Of a stretch of DNA of 64,000 bases, positions 1 to 11,400 are shown in pieces. Every line of letters begins with the position of its first letter. Positions within the stretch are counted from its first letter, which is position 1. A program made the position numbers and the translations under genes. Under the pieces are notes generated by a model. The model saw only the letters and a list, made by a program, of their open reading frames with translations, was not told the DNA's origin and made no database searches. The DNA is taken from NCBI RefSeq assembly GCF_022965805.1, contig NC_133110.1, positions 34,906,317 to 34,970,316 of the forward strand. Direction: 5' to 3'. This stretch comes from Primulina eburnea (lineage: Eukaryota > Streptophyta > Magnoliopsida > Lamiales > Gesneriaceae).

Positions 1-1462
1 TCAAGAACAGAATATACGTGCCTTGATCTTTAAAAATACTGAAACGACGATATCGACGCGGCGAGGATGCGAGGCCGATCCGGAACGACTTGCGGCGCTT
101 TTCTTTCAAAAAAATGATCGAGAATTGCTGAAATGATGAAGGGGAAAGGGTGGTGGCTGCTACTCTCCAAGAACCCTACCCCTTTCTTGAAAAGATGAAA
201 ATGAAGAATGTGTATGTGCAAATGAAGTATGTGTGACTTATGGGTGTGGTGTGTGTTATTGTGTGTGCGTGCGTGAGTTAATAATAAAAATAGAGGCAAT
301 TAAGGGCTAAATTGTGCTTAAGTAATAATTAATTGCCTAATTGAGAGATAATCATGCATGGGTAAATAATTAATAATGGGACAAAATTATGGGTGTTCAT
401 CGGTCGGTTCGGTTCGGTTTTCGGTTTTTTATTTCGGTTTTTTCGGTTTTCGGTTTTACAAATATATAATCCGATATCCGAACCATTTTTCTTCGGTTCG
501 GTTCGGCTTTTTACCGAAATGGTTCGGTTATTTCGGTCGGTTATTCGGTTTTGATACAATTATTTAAATTAACAATATAAATATATTATAAAATATAATA
601 TGTTATCTTTTTAAATGATTTCTTAGTAAAATATTTAAATATAAAGTACAAATGAATTACATAAACAATAATCAACTAAGTATTATTCAAAATAATTCTT
701 TATTCACTAATATCATCTCAATAAATAATATAAAATAAAATAACATTATTAATTTAATTAAATTTCGTTTTTTCGGTCGGTTCGGTTTTGACATTTATAA
801 TCCGAAACCGAACCAAATTAATTTCGGTTTTAACATTTATATCCGAATTATAAAATTCGGTTTTCGGTTCGGTTTAGTGTTCGGTTTTTTCGGTTTGGAT
901 TTTCGGTTTTTTCGGTTTTATCCGAAGTTTGAACACCCCTAGACAAAATTGTGCTTAATTAATAAATAATTGCCTAATTAGGGGATAATCATGCATGAGT
1001 AAATAAGTAATAATAAAATAATACTAATCTAATACTAACTTTTCTAACCCCTCTAATTTAAAATAAAATGTATAAGTGACACATATTTAAAAGTTTGAAA
1101 ACTCATAAAATCACTTAATAATCAAATTAGGCTTTAAAATTGCTAGAAACTAAATAAATCATTTAACATGACACTTTGACTTAAAATAAAATAACCCATT
1201 TTAAAATATCCTAAATCGTCGCCGGTCTCATTTCCTCGATCCCGCTTCAAATAATCGCCTGAAACTAAAACTCAAGGAAAACATTTTAACGTGGATTAAC
1301 TAAACATATTATAATTTAAAATAATGCAAATTCATAAATCATGAATTAAAACCCAAATTAATGAAATAACCATACATTAAAACCATTTAATACAATACAT
1401 AAGGAATTTAATAACTTGCATGCATGTGGTTCATGTGGACTTCAAATTTTCGGGACGTCACA
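1..1462 (-). repeat. 3' LTR (partial) of a LARD-like LTR retrotransposon
   Basis: This segment matches 6032-6930 almost base for base once the MITE at 389-942 is removed. Read on the minus strand it begins TGTGACGTCCCG and is preceded by a polypurine tract, which makes it the 3' LTR of an element pointing left. The rest of the LTR lies outside the window. No coding potential belongs to it; the small reading frames are incidental. Confidence 0.85.
389..942. mobile_element. Non-autonomous hAT-type MITE rich in CGGTTCGG motifs
   Basis: The 554-bp insertion is flanked by a perfect 8-bp target duplication ACAAAATT (381-388 and 943-950). The second LTR copy has one ACAAAATT (6411-6418) and no insert, so the empty site is visible. 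The ends are imperfect inverted repeats around GGGTGTTCA (391-399) and TGAACACCCC (930-939). An 8-bp duplication with this type of end is characteristic of hAT transposons. Both subterminal regions are packed with direct and inverted copies of CGGTTCGGTTTT around an A+T-rich core. There is no transposase, so it would need one in trans. Confidence 0.88.
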
Positions 1463-1480
1463 ATCTATCCCCCTTAATTT
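1463..1480 (-). other. Polypurine tract of the LARD-like element
   Basis: On the minus strand the run AAATTAAGGGGGATAGAT abuts the LTR start TGTGACGTCC. Just upstream (about 1483-1500) is a relative of the GAGGACGAAAT box that also precedes the polypurine tracts of the two chromoviruses at 47478 and 55614. This suggests the element borrows the machinery of that lineage. Confidence 0.7.
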
Positions 1481-4089
1481 GAATTCCGTCCCCGAAATAC
1501 GCTTATCCTCGATAATCCAAAGTTAGATTCCTAATTCTAGTATCCCAACGATCCACGCTACCGCTGCGCTACTCTGAATAAAATTAAGTCTTATGTTGTC
1601 CTTAAATCTCTTCAATCCTAATTAAATTGCCTACCAAAAACCTCGTTTGCGAATCACAATTTAAAACGACTTATGGTAACTTAACTTAACTTTACTACGA
1701 CCTCGAATTCTGACTTTTCTCGTCGTTCCCAATATTAGAAATGGAGGTTCAAACTTATCGTATCTTACATTCTTTATACTATGCATGTAATGTCAACAAC
1801 ATATTACATTAGCATTTATGCAGTTCAACTTAAGAGGTCTTAGCACCAACGGTTAGTGATCAACTTTCATCCTCAGCAATACACTTAAAATTTAAATCTT
1901 ATCTTAATCCCTATAATAATATTGGCCTACAATCCTTGAATCGAATATTTATCTTACGATACAAACTTACATAACTTAGCTATTTACGAGTACGTCCCAA
2001 ATATAAAATTGTTGCCAACCTTTAATTTCGAGTAACATAAATCCGTAAAACCCCAAATTATATAATATCGATCCTCTCCTTAAATAATAAAAACTTTCTA
2101 GCATCAATCACAAGCTTAAATTATTTTCTTCACGATTACAATATAGTTAAAGCCTAAGACACTTGAACCTTCCTCATTGGAACGAATGTCCCACGTAGAC
2201 GTATCCTCAATACTCAATTAATTCTAGTGTATAAAACTTAATAAGTTTCATTTGTTAATGATGGACTAACTCTAATATATCAACTCCACTTACAACCCAT
2301 AGAATTCTAAAATCCCCATATCAAGCTTTTAGATTTCTTACTCAATAAAAATATTAATATTCATTCATTGATAACTTATGTTGAACACCACTAATTTCCT
2401 TTTGTTTTTATTTCACCCAAAAACTCCGTATGAACAAATATTCCATAAATTTGAAATTCAACCTTACGCAACCCAAATAGTTTTGGATAACATAATTCCA
2501 ACACACATATTCACTTATTCCCAAGTTTCTTAATAACTTACAAAAATTTCTCAAGACAAGATGTCTACCTCAATTCTTACATGAGCATATCGATTAACCT
2601 AACCATCAAACATACCCAACTTTCTAGAAAAATTAAATTCCAACAAAGGTACGAGCTTAACTGTTACAATCATGACTAAAACTTATGACACATCAACTTA
2701 AGTTCCCAAAAAAAATAATTTCGCTAACTCAATGTCTACCCTTATAACTTAGCGAACCGATCAACTTTACCTCAAATCGTTATCACCCTGAATTTTAAAT
2801 TTGTCGCAACATTAATTCACTAGCGCTTAAATTTTCAAGCCCAATGTCGATTCATCTTACAATCCCATTGATTACCATTTCTTATAATATTATAACCCAG
2901 ATACTTCAAGGTTCTAATGATCCCTTTGAGCTTAAATTATCGAAAATTCATATTATTTAAACCATTCAATTCTAACTTACCGCTAAACTAGTCCCCCAAA
3001 CTCCTTAAAATTGTAGCATTAATTCATTATTTCCTCAAAATTATCCAGTTTGTCCTAAATTTCGGAAATTCCACATTTACCCATAAGTTCTTGGTGTTCC
3101 TAATTCCATTGTGTAAGTTCCTCACAACATAAAATTCAAAAATTTTAAGCTTATTAGACCCAAATTCAATTCTCATAGCCTCGAAATTTACTGATTTAAC
3201 CCAAGTGTTCCTCAAAAATTCGAATTTAATCCCCAAAATTTTCTGAATTTGCAATTTGACCCTTAAAGTTCTCGAACTTACATTTTTGGCCCTACAACTC
3301 TTCAAAATTGCATTTCCGGTCCCCAATAAAATCTTCGATTTTAGTCTCATTAAACCTTAAAATCCTCAAAACTCGGTATTTAATCCCAAACGATAACTTC
3401 GAAACTAGTCCCTTAGGATTTTTATCTTTGCACTTAGGTCCTGAAACTATTGGTCATTACCACTAGGTCCTTAAAATTCTCAATTCATGCAATTAAATCC
3501 TTAAATCCAACTAGGGGGAGCATGCATCCTAAATAAATTCTATGCTTGTATACTTCCAAATATCGTCGTAGTATCAAATAATTAATCCTTACATGGAGTT
3601 CTCAAAAAGCAACTCAGCTAGCACCCACAAACCATCAGTAATTTCTTAGAAAATCTACAAGTCCCAAAAGCATTCGTAATTGTCAAGTTTAACTTATGAC
3701 CCACAAGTATAATATCAGTACTACTAACCAAAAATTAATATAGACAAATCATCTCCAACTTTTCCAGACGCCTAAAAGCAAAATTCTTGCTCATGTCCAA
3801 TTCCACCACACCAGCATGCAAGAAAATTAAATAATTTCTCATTTCATGTCGTAACATGCATAAAAGTTTTAAGGATCCAATCTCAATTCATAACGACAGA
3901 TAAACCTGTATTCTAAAACGTATGTCATGTAAACATACAGGTGGTTGCATTAAAACATGCACATGCTGAAATCATGACTTGAATGCTTAATACATGAAAT
4001 AATTTAAAATTTTAAGACTTACAGACTTGAGGTGTGACTTCGTGAGCTTCTTGCGACTGGCAGTAGGCGTAACCCTTTACAAGAACACC

Positions 4090-4101
4090 GCTCTGATACC
4101 A
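4090..4101 (-). other. tRNA-Met-type primer-binding site, LARD-like element
   Basis: The minus strand reads TGGTATCAGAGC immediately inside the LTR end GTTACA, complementary to the 3' end of plant initiator tRNA-Met. It fixes the 5' LTR/internal boundary at 4103/4104 and the minus orientation. Confidence 0.85.
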
Positions 4102-4753
4102 ACTGTAACGTACCGTACTTTTCATACTCAAAATTTGCGAAAAAAATTAAAAATTTTCTTTAATGTAAAAATACTTTCAATGTCTGCCATAAAATATCTC
4201 AACCAAGTCCCCAATAAGACATGGTTGTTCAAAATAACTACAATAAAAATTTGCTCACAAAAGGTTTGCTCAAAGTATTCCCATCAAAATATGAAATCAG
4301 AGTAATTTAACTTTTGCATAAAACTTAAACATGGCGGTCCTCGGGTTTAGCCTCCTGCTCAGTCCAAGCCTGCCCCTTTGTCACCACCTCCTGTCTCCTC
4401 ATCAACATACTCACCTGCATCGATCAAGTCTAGTGAGTCTAAAGACTCAACACGTATAAACTGGTAGTAACGAGTAGTACATAATAAAATCACATGCAAC
4501 TTTAAAATAAGACATACATACTTAAAACTTGACTTGCGTATCAAAACTTGAACGTACGTACATACATACTTAGACGTGCCATGAACTTCTCTTAAACATG
4601 CTTGCATACTTGAACTTACATGAACATACTTAACTTCATCATTTTGCGTAGAGGATGTTTCAAAGCAAGTGACCCATACATAATAAACGCCTGATCAGAC
4701 AAACCACAGTACTGGGCTGACAGGGACGTATCCACTGCCGCATACATGAGATC

Positions 4754-4838
4754 CCCGTTCATAATTTAACGGGCTGGTTGGTCCCCGTTCATAATTTAAC
4801 GCTTTCCAACCACGATCTAACCCGTTCATAATTTAACG
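4754..4838. repeat. Triplicated 17-bp motif in the LARD LTR
   Basis: CCGTTCATAATTTAACG occurs three times (about 4754, 4785 and 4822) with 30-37-bp spacing. The intervening sequence alternates between GGGCTGGTTGGTCC and relatives. Confidence 0.85.
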
Positions 4839-5180
4839 GGGCGGAGAGGTCCTCGGCCACGTTCACCGACTTCCAAACTCATTCATAATTTGGTCACAAG
4901 ACATTTAGCATACCTCAAAAACTTAAAATATTTTCTTTGCACGTCATACATACTTACTTGGCGTTGAGGGATTCGTTGGACTTCGACTGGGGCCGTTGCT
5001 GCACACACTAACATGAACTTGCATACTTAACTTGCAAAACTTAACGTAGAAATCATACTTACTCTCGAGTTCAATCATTACTTAGGACATTCTAAATTTC
5101 CTATGGCGCGACCTTGATAATCCTTGCACTAAACCATGACGTCTAACCTCAAAGTGTACTAAATTATTTTTCCCAAAAAC

Positions 5181-5390
5181 GAAGGACCCGGACCCCGTGC
5201 CTACCTCAGTGTAGGGGTCCGTGTAGACTCGGGTAAAAAGGTTCGGAAAGAAGGGTGGACACGGACCCCGTGTCAGGGTCCGTGTGGGGGTCCGTGTAGA
5301 CTCTGGAAAAATGCACTCCGAAAGGAACAAAGGCACGGACCCCGTGCCAGGGTCCGTCCATGGGTCCGTGTACCTGCGGGACAAGTAAAG
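5181..5390. repeat. G+C-rich self-complementary tandem array in the LARD LTR
   Basis: Three diverged units of roughly 70-75 bp each contain CACGGACCCCGTG and GGGTCCGTG, which pair with each other and could fold into stems. Minus-strand frames show the periodicity as repeated TDP and GTGS-like strings, but this is repeat translation, not a gene. Confidence 0.75.
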
Positions 5391-6931
5391 CTTCGGAAAT
5401 TCTATACACGCAATGCTTATCATCCTAGACTCGATTGTACGTACCATGACTCGACACCCCGAGACCCATCCTATCATGCCATAACATCAAACCAAAATTG
5501 TACCACCACCCAAGGCAACGATGTTCCCCTACGACACATCCAATTCAAAACGTAGCAATTAACACCAATTTGTTACCTACGACTTCTAATGCGTTCGAGT
5601 GCCTATCGACACTAGGCGACGTATCAATTGACATCCCATCATCATAATAATCATACCTAGATGCAGCAACGATCACCCGTAGATCCCCAATGAAGCCTGC
5701 AACATGGAAACTTCAAGAACACAATTTTCGTAAAAGTCGCAGTTTGAGCAGTTCCACGAAAAATGCTATAACTCACTCAATTTTCATATAAAAATCTCGA
5801 ATTTTATATCAAATCGAAGGTATCAAAAATTTCTACAATTTTGTAGTTGAAAGTTGTCTCAAAATCCCGACGTAAAAATCGCAGTTTTCAACAGAACAAT
5901 AAAAACGAGTTTTAGATCTAAGAATCTTCCTTCAAAATCGATCCAAACAAATAACCGCTCAAACTACTACACTTCATACATGGATTTATGCATAAAAACA
6001 ACGTAACACATACTATGACATGATCGATGCATCAAGAACAGAATATACGTGCCTTGATCTTTAAAAATACTGAAACGACGATATCGACGCAGCGAGGATG
6101 CGAGGCCGATCCGGAACGACTTGCGGCGCTTTTCTTTCAACAAAAATGATTGAGAATTGCTGAAATGATGAAGGGGAAAGGGTGGTGGCTGCTACTCTCC
6201 AAGAACCCTACCCCTTTCTTGAAAAGATGAAAATGAAGAATGTGTATGTGCAAATGAAGTATGTGTGACTTATGGGTGTGGTGTGTGTTATTGTGTGCAT
6301 GCGTGAGTTAATAATAAAAATAGAGGTAATTAAGGGCTAAATTGTGCTTAAGTAATAATTAATTGCCTAATTGAGAGATAATAATGCATGGGTAAATAAT
6401 TAATAATGGGACAAAATTGTGCTTAATTAATAAATAATTGCCTAATTAGGGGATAATCATGCATGAGTAAATAATTAATAATAAAATAATACTAATCTAA
6501 TACTAACTTTTCTAACCTCTCTAATTTAAAATAAAATGTATAAGTGACACATATTTAAAAGTTTGAAAACTCATAAAATCACTTAATAATCAAATTAGGC
6601 TTTAAAATTGCTAGAAACTAAATAAATCATTTAACATGACACTTTGACTTAAAATAAAATACCCCATTTTAAAATCTCCTAAATCGTCGCCGGTCTCATT
6701 TCCTCGATCCCGCTTCAAATAATCGCCTGAAACTAAAACTCAAGGAAAACATTTTAACGTGGATTAACTAAACATATTATAACTTAAAATAATACAAATT
6801 CATAAATCATGAATTAAAACCCAAATTAATGAAATAACCATACATTAAAACCATTTAATACAATACATAAGGAATTTAATAACTTGCATGCATATGGTTC
6901 ATGTGGACTTCAAATTTTCGGGACGTCACAA

Positions 6932-7151
6932 TCTCAACTGGTACCAGAGTTGTGCCAAGTATCTATATGTCCAGGAGATCTTGGGTTCGACTCTGGGGAG
7001 GCACAAGCTCCAGTTCCTGGGCTGGAGAGTTCTATGAGTAATGACGCATGGGAAAGCCCGTGAGGGAAAAGGCCCCAGTGGGAACCCAAGATGGGAAAAG
7101 GCCCCCGAGGGAGCCCAAGATCGGGATAGCCCATGGTCGTTACAAAAAAAA
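6932..7151 (+). mobile_element. tRNA-derived SINE-like unit 1
   Basis: A pol III A-box-like sequence TCTCAACTGGTACC (6932-6945) is followed about 50 nt later by a B-box-like GGGTTCGACTC (6983-6993), the spacing of a tRNA-related head. The body ends GGTCGTTAC plus an A-run (7144-7151). It shares its tail and parts of its body with units 2 and 3 but is more diverged. Confidence 0.55.
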
Positions 7152-7164
7152 GGCGCCTTTTTTT

Positions 7165-7381
7165 GTAACGATCATGGGCCATTAGGCTGAACCAACAAAG
7201 GCCTCGGCCCATACCCACGCACCACTACTGGTCATGGGTCGTTAGGATGATCCAGCATGGGCCGCACCGCTACTCATAGAATATCTCACTCCTGGAAAGT
7301 GGTTTCTTTCGCCTTCCCTAACACTTGAACCTAGGACCTCCAGGATAAGTACCTAGATTCCTAAGTGTTGGTACCAGTTGA
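7165..7381 (-). mobile_element. SINE-like unit 2, inverted
   Basis: This is the reverse complement of unit 3 over nearly its whole length. It meets unit 1 tail-to-tail across the palindrome AAAAAAAGGCGCCTTTTTTT (7144-7163) and unit 3 head-to-head. It lacks about 20 bp present in unit 3 around the GGGCATGGGCCGAGGCCC segment. Confidence 0.6.
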
Positions 7382-7386
7382 GCTAG

Positions 7387-7622
7387 TAGTTCAACTGGTA
7401 CCAACACTTAGGAATCTAGGTACTTATCCTGGAGGTCCTAGGTTCAAGTGTTGGGGAAGACGAAAGAAACCACTTTCCAGGAGTGGGATATTCTATGAGT
7501 GGCGGTGCATGGGCATGGGCCGAGGCCCATGCTGGACCATCCTAACGACCCATGACCAGTAGTGGTGCGTGGGTATGGGCCGAGGCCTTTGTTGGTTCAG
7601 CCTAATGGCCCATGATCGTTAC
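7387..7622 (+). mobile_element. SINE-like unit 3
   Basis: A box TAGTTCAACTGG (7387-7398) and B-box-like GGTTCAAGTGT (7441-7451) head a unit of about 236 bp that ends CCATGATCGTTAC. With unit 2 it forms a hairpin of over 200 bp per arm with a 9-nt loop (7382-7390). Confidence 0.6.
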
Positions 7623-7785
7623 AATAATTATACACAAAATTTATCGTGAGATCATCTCACAGATCGATTTTATGAGACAGATTTTCAACCCGATCTAATT
7701 CATAAAAAAATATAATATTATATGCTAAAAATATTATTTTTTAATTTACGTATGCATCAGATTGATCAGTCCTACAAAAATAAAT

Positions 7786-7930
7786 CCGTGAGAGCGTTTC
7801 TGAGACATATTCATAATATATGCGAGTTTCTACAAGTTTGAGTGCTAAATTCGGAAATTCCGTGAGAGCGTTTCTGAGACATATTCATAATATATGAGAG
7901 TTTCTACAAGTTTGAGTGCTAAATTCGGAA
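7786..7930. repeat. Tandem duplication of about 73 bp, copy A only
   Basis: Two adjacent copies start CCGTGAGAGCGTTTCTGAGA and end with GCTAAATTCGGAAA. Paralogous copy B (about 37110-37190) has only one, so the duplication arose after the segmental duplication. Confidence 0.85.
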
Positions 7931-8416
7931 AACTCTACTTTTCCTCGTATCAACAAACTAAATAACTTTGCAAAATATTGAATCTCTCTTTTTTATCAGA
8001 GCACGACACTTTGTTTATCCTTGTGAAATAGATAACATATGATATTTATAATTGTTCGTGATTTAAAAACTTAGTTAAAAATCTTAGTTCTTTTGTACAT
8101 TGTAATTGTATAATCTAAGCGATGACTCGAAGTCATAAATTTCATGAGAGAAAAAAAGGTATCGATTAGACCATAAAAAGTAGTCAACAATACCATTTTT
8201 TTTCCATTTCCTTAAATATTGATAGGGTGCAAATGAAATCGATTTAACCATAGAAGCTGATTCTGTTTGGGCATAGGTCATTCTTCAAGAACAGAAGTAT
8301 CGATTAGACCATAAAAAGTACTAAAAAGATAACACGGATTTGGTGAGCATAAAAATTAGAAGAAGAATCAGGTGCGGAAAAAGTCTGCAAACAACATGAG
8401 TTCAAGAAGCCAAAAA

Positions 8417-11400
8417 CTAGTCACGGAGATATCGAATGACTTCTGTCCGGGCCTTGTTCATCAGCATACAGCGAGTCTCATCCCGAGTCAACTCCTTGGG
8501 CCTCACGGGAATGTTACTCTGTAAAGGAACTCTGTTAGCAACATAATTTTCACATGGGATTACAGTATCCTGCATATAGGGCATGACATCCAAAATGTAG
8601 CAGATCTTACCTCGGGTTTCAGGGAGCGATTGTCTGTCATCTGACTCGATGAAGCAAGATTTTTAGGTTGCTGTTTTTTATGAATTGGCTGAGATTTGCT
8701 ACTTTTGATTCTTTTCTGTTGAGCAGGAAGGCATAAGATGATGCCGGCATGTGTTTGATACCGAGTATCAGGGGTCAAGACATTATGTAAATCAGCAGCC
8801 GCTGGAGTCGTCGGTGATTGAGATTGGCCTGGGGGATCACTAGAGGTCATATCCTCCCTTGCACTAAAACAGAGGAAGAGAAGTCAGCAATGCCAATCTT
8901 ATCTTTGCAAAAAACATGGTATGAATTACCAATAAACTAGATTGCCAACTTCTACAATTGAATAACTGTAAAATAATTCGAGAGAAAACAGTCCCGCGAT
9001 GTAGATTAATGATAATGAAAACTCAAATTGGTTATGAAGATCAACAGATGGAATCAGCCATTTGATGATGATTTTTTGCCTGTTGAAAAAGCAATGGAAA
9101 AAATACTATGTTGCTAGAAGTACACAAAGACAAACCACACTAGGAATACATTTTCATTAGGCGTTTCTAGTTTAAGGTTTAGACATTATATTCATCAGAG
9201 AAAGCAATATATTTTGGAGAAGGGAAAAAATTGTTAAAAGTTTCAGATCATCAAACGGATTTCATCATTTGTTAGTGATATGCAGTAATTGAGTATAACC
9301 CACAAAGAAATAATTAATAAATGGGATATTTTTAAGCATGGCTGTGAAGACCCTAAAATCCTCGATTGAAAAATTTGCGGAAAATTAAAAATTTTCTTTT
9401 AAAATAACTGAAATTTCCTCGTTCATAAATTAACTGATAAATCCAAGTCAAAGTTTAAAATATCGCAGCGGAAGAAAATAAATAAAGTTGCCAAAAATCA
9501 CAATTTAAAATTATCCAACGACTGGTTAAAATATTGTTTGAGAAATAAAATAGCAACTGCTGCACTGAGGTCCTCAGGTGCCACTACTGCCGACCCAAGC
9601 TGGCTCACTGGTCCCCGCCCTCGGCCCTAGCCTCATCAACACCTACAACAATCAAGTCTAGTGAGCCTAAAGACTCAGCATGCATATATCGCAGGTAACG
9701 AGTAAAATCTGAAGTAAAATATTCATGGGATAAAATATCATGTCATGGGATATGCTGAAAATAATCTGTACTGAGCAATTAAATTACGTGCATAACTGAA
9801 CTGATAATCACAGTAAAAATGTTTGCTCCTTGGAGCCTGTACTGAAATAACTGGTAAAATTTTCTGTTGAGATTATGTTTTACGCCTGTGGCCACTGCAC
9901 TAAGCTGAAACTGATCGGTAACTGGCTACCGGGGAGGCTGAAACTGAACTGAGCTGGCCGGTCCTGGACCGGGTGGTACCATACTGAACTGATCGATCAC
10001 TGGCGACCGTATAAAATAACACTCCCACATAGTGAATGAACCACAAGCCATATCGCATAAATCTCAAAAATAATCATTTTCTATTTAATGCACGTAAAAT
10101 AATTAACTAGCATAATGAAAATTCCTGTATATTTTACCAACTGGATTGGATCGTCCCCAGGCACGCTGCAACCTAACTGTGCTATGGAAAATATGCAAAT
10201 TCTAAAACTTGCCCAACTATGAAATTTACGTACAAAAGATGCGACTATGACGCCTAATGACTTCGTATTTAATCATGACTCTGAACCAAACCTGAACCAA
10301 CACTGAACCGTCATTTAGTCATGATTAAAATACGCTAAGAATACTGAAGTAATGCTCCTAAAATTATGAGGGTCGAAATCTAGGTGAAGTGGAGGCCAAA
10401 ACATGAAACGCTCTTTCGAGAGTCAATTTGGCACATCGCACCGTAAATTCTCGTACGACCTCAAAAATGATCCGAATCACGAACGGTCAAAAACATGACC
10501 TTCCTAACTCAATGGGGCACTGTCCAGTCCAAGACCATAGGCTAAAAGCCGACCGAGAACTCGAACGAACCTCTGAACCGACACAGCAACTTGCTGTAAT
10601 TTCCAGCAACTGCGCAACTACAAGACTTGCGTTGGTTTCGAGACTATCGGCCATTAGGGGCGTGAACCACCGACCAGAGACTCTTACCAACGTCCCAAGG
10701 AATGATTTGAACCATGGCTAAGGGCCCTAGGCCAGCCAAGATTCGCACATTCCAGCAACCAACCGACAAATCCTACCCGAGAACAAAAATCTGCACGTCG
10801 GGCTCTTGTTCTTGTTTTGCTGTCATGGATCGTTCCGGTGGTCATTTGATTGACCAAGGCTCGATCTAGACATCAAGGGGCAAGGTGTAAACCGTGGCTA
10901 AGGGCCCTAGGCCAACCAAGATCCACACCAAGCCACAATAAAACGCAAACACACTTGCTGTCCAAAAACTGAAGGCCGAGGGGGTGGGGGACTGTTCTTG
11001 TTTCGTGGGTTGTCTTGCGTCGTTCCAGTGGCCATTAATGGACCATGGCATGACCTAGACATCTTGGGGTGTGGTATGAACCGTGGCTAAGGGCCATAGG
11101 CCAAACCAGATCCGAACCATGCCACCAAAACCGAACTCACTTGTGCTGTCAAAAAATATCAAAGGGCCGAGAGGGTGGCCTGCTCTTGCTTCTTGTTTTA
11201 AAACCGATGCACCATGGACCAAGCCACCAAAAGGGCGACTTAGTCACGTCTTAGACATGCTAGGGAAGTGTTCTAATCATGGCTATAGGCCCCGAGGCAG
11301 CCAAGATCAGATTTATTTCCCAAATGACAGCAAACAGATTTTTGAAACACAAATCTGTACCTACGGGGTGCTTGCTGTCATTTCGTTTTTCCAGCAAGCA

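Larger units (their letters stand above)
1463..4103 (-). mobile_element. Coding-free internal domain of the LARD-like element
   Basis: About 2.6 kb lie between the polypurine tract and the primer-binding site. No gag, protease, RT or integrase motif is found on either strand; the longest frame (3027-3350) resembles nothing. The region is A+T-rich. At about 3030-3500 it shows a loose short-period alternation of phrases such as TTTGACCC, TTGGCCCT and CCGGTCCC, which looks like a degenerate satellite-like array. Intact LTR ends with no genes define a large retrotransposon derivative, which must be mobilised in trans. Confidence 0.7.
4104..6930 (-). repeat. 5' LTR (2.8 kb) of the LARD-like element
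   Basis: The plus strand starts TGTAACGTACC after the primer site and ends GGGACGTCACA. The right part (6032-6930) is shared with the left LTR. The LTR contains two G+C-rich tandem-repeat islands (4754-4838 and 5181-5390) in an otherwise A+T-rich sequence. Its right edge abuts the first SINE-like unit (A box from 6932), so the element probably inserted at the SINE 5' end; the five flanking bases ATCTC are the candidate target duplication, with the partner outside the window. Confidence 0.8.

Noticed and set aside
4741..5400. Possible CRISPR-like spaced repeats in the LARD LTR
   Set aside because: Only three units with unequal spacing, in a plant retrotransposon LTR; no array logic and no associated genes.
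5082..5477. 131-residue frame with repeated TDP and GTGS strings
   Set aside because: It reads the G+C-rich tandem array of the LARD LTR; no start context and no conservation evidence.
6932..7451. tRNA genes at the A/B box pairs
   Set aside because: No acceptor stem, anticodon arm or CCA-side pairing; only the internal promoter boxes are tRNA-like, so SINE heads fit better.
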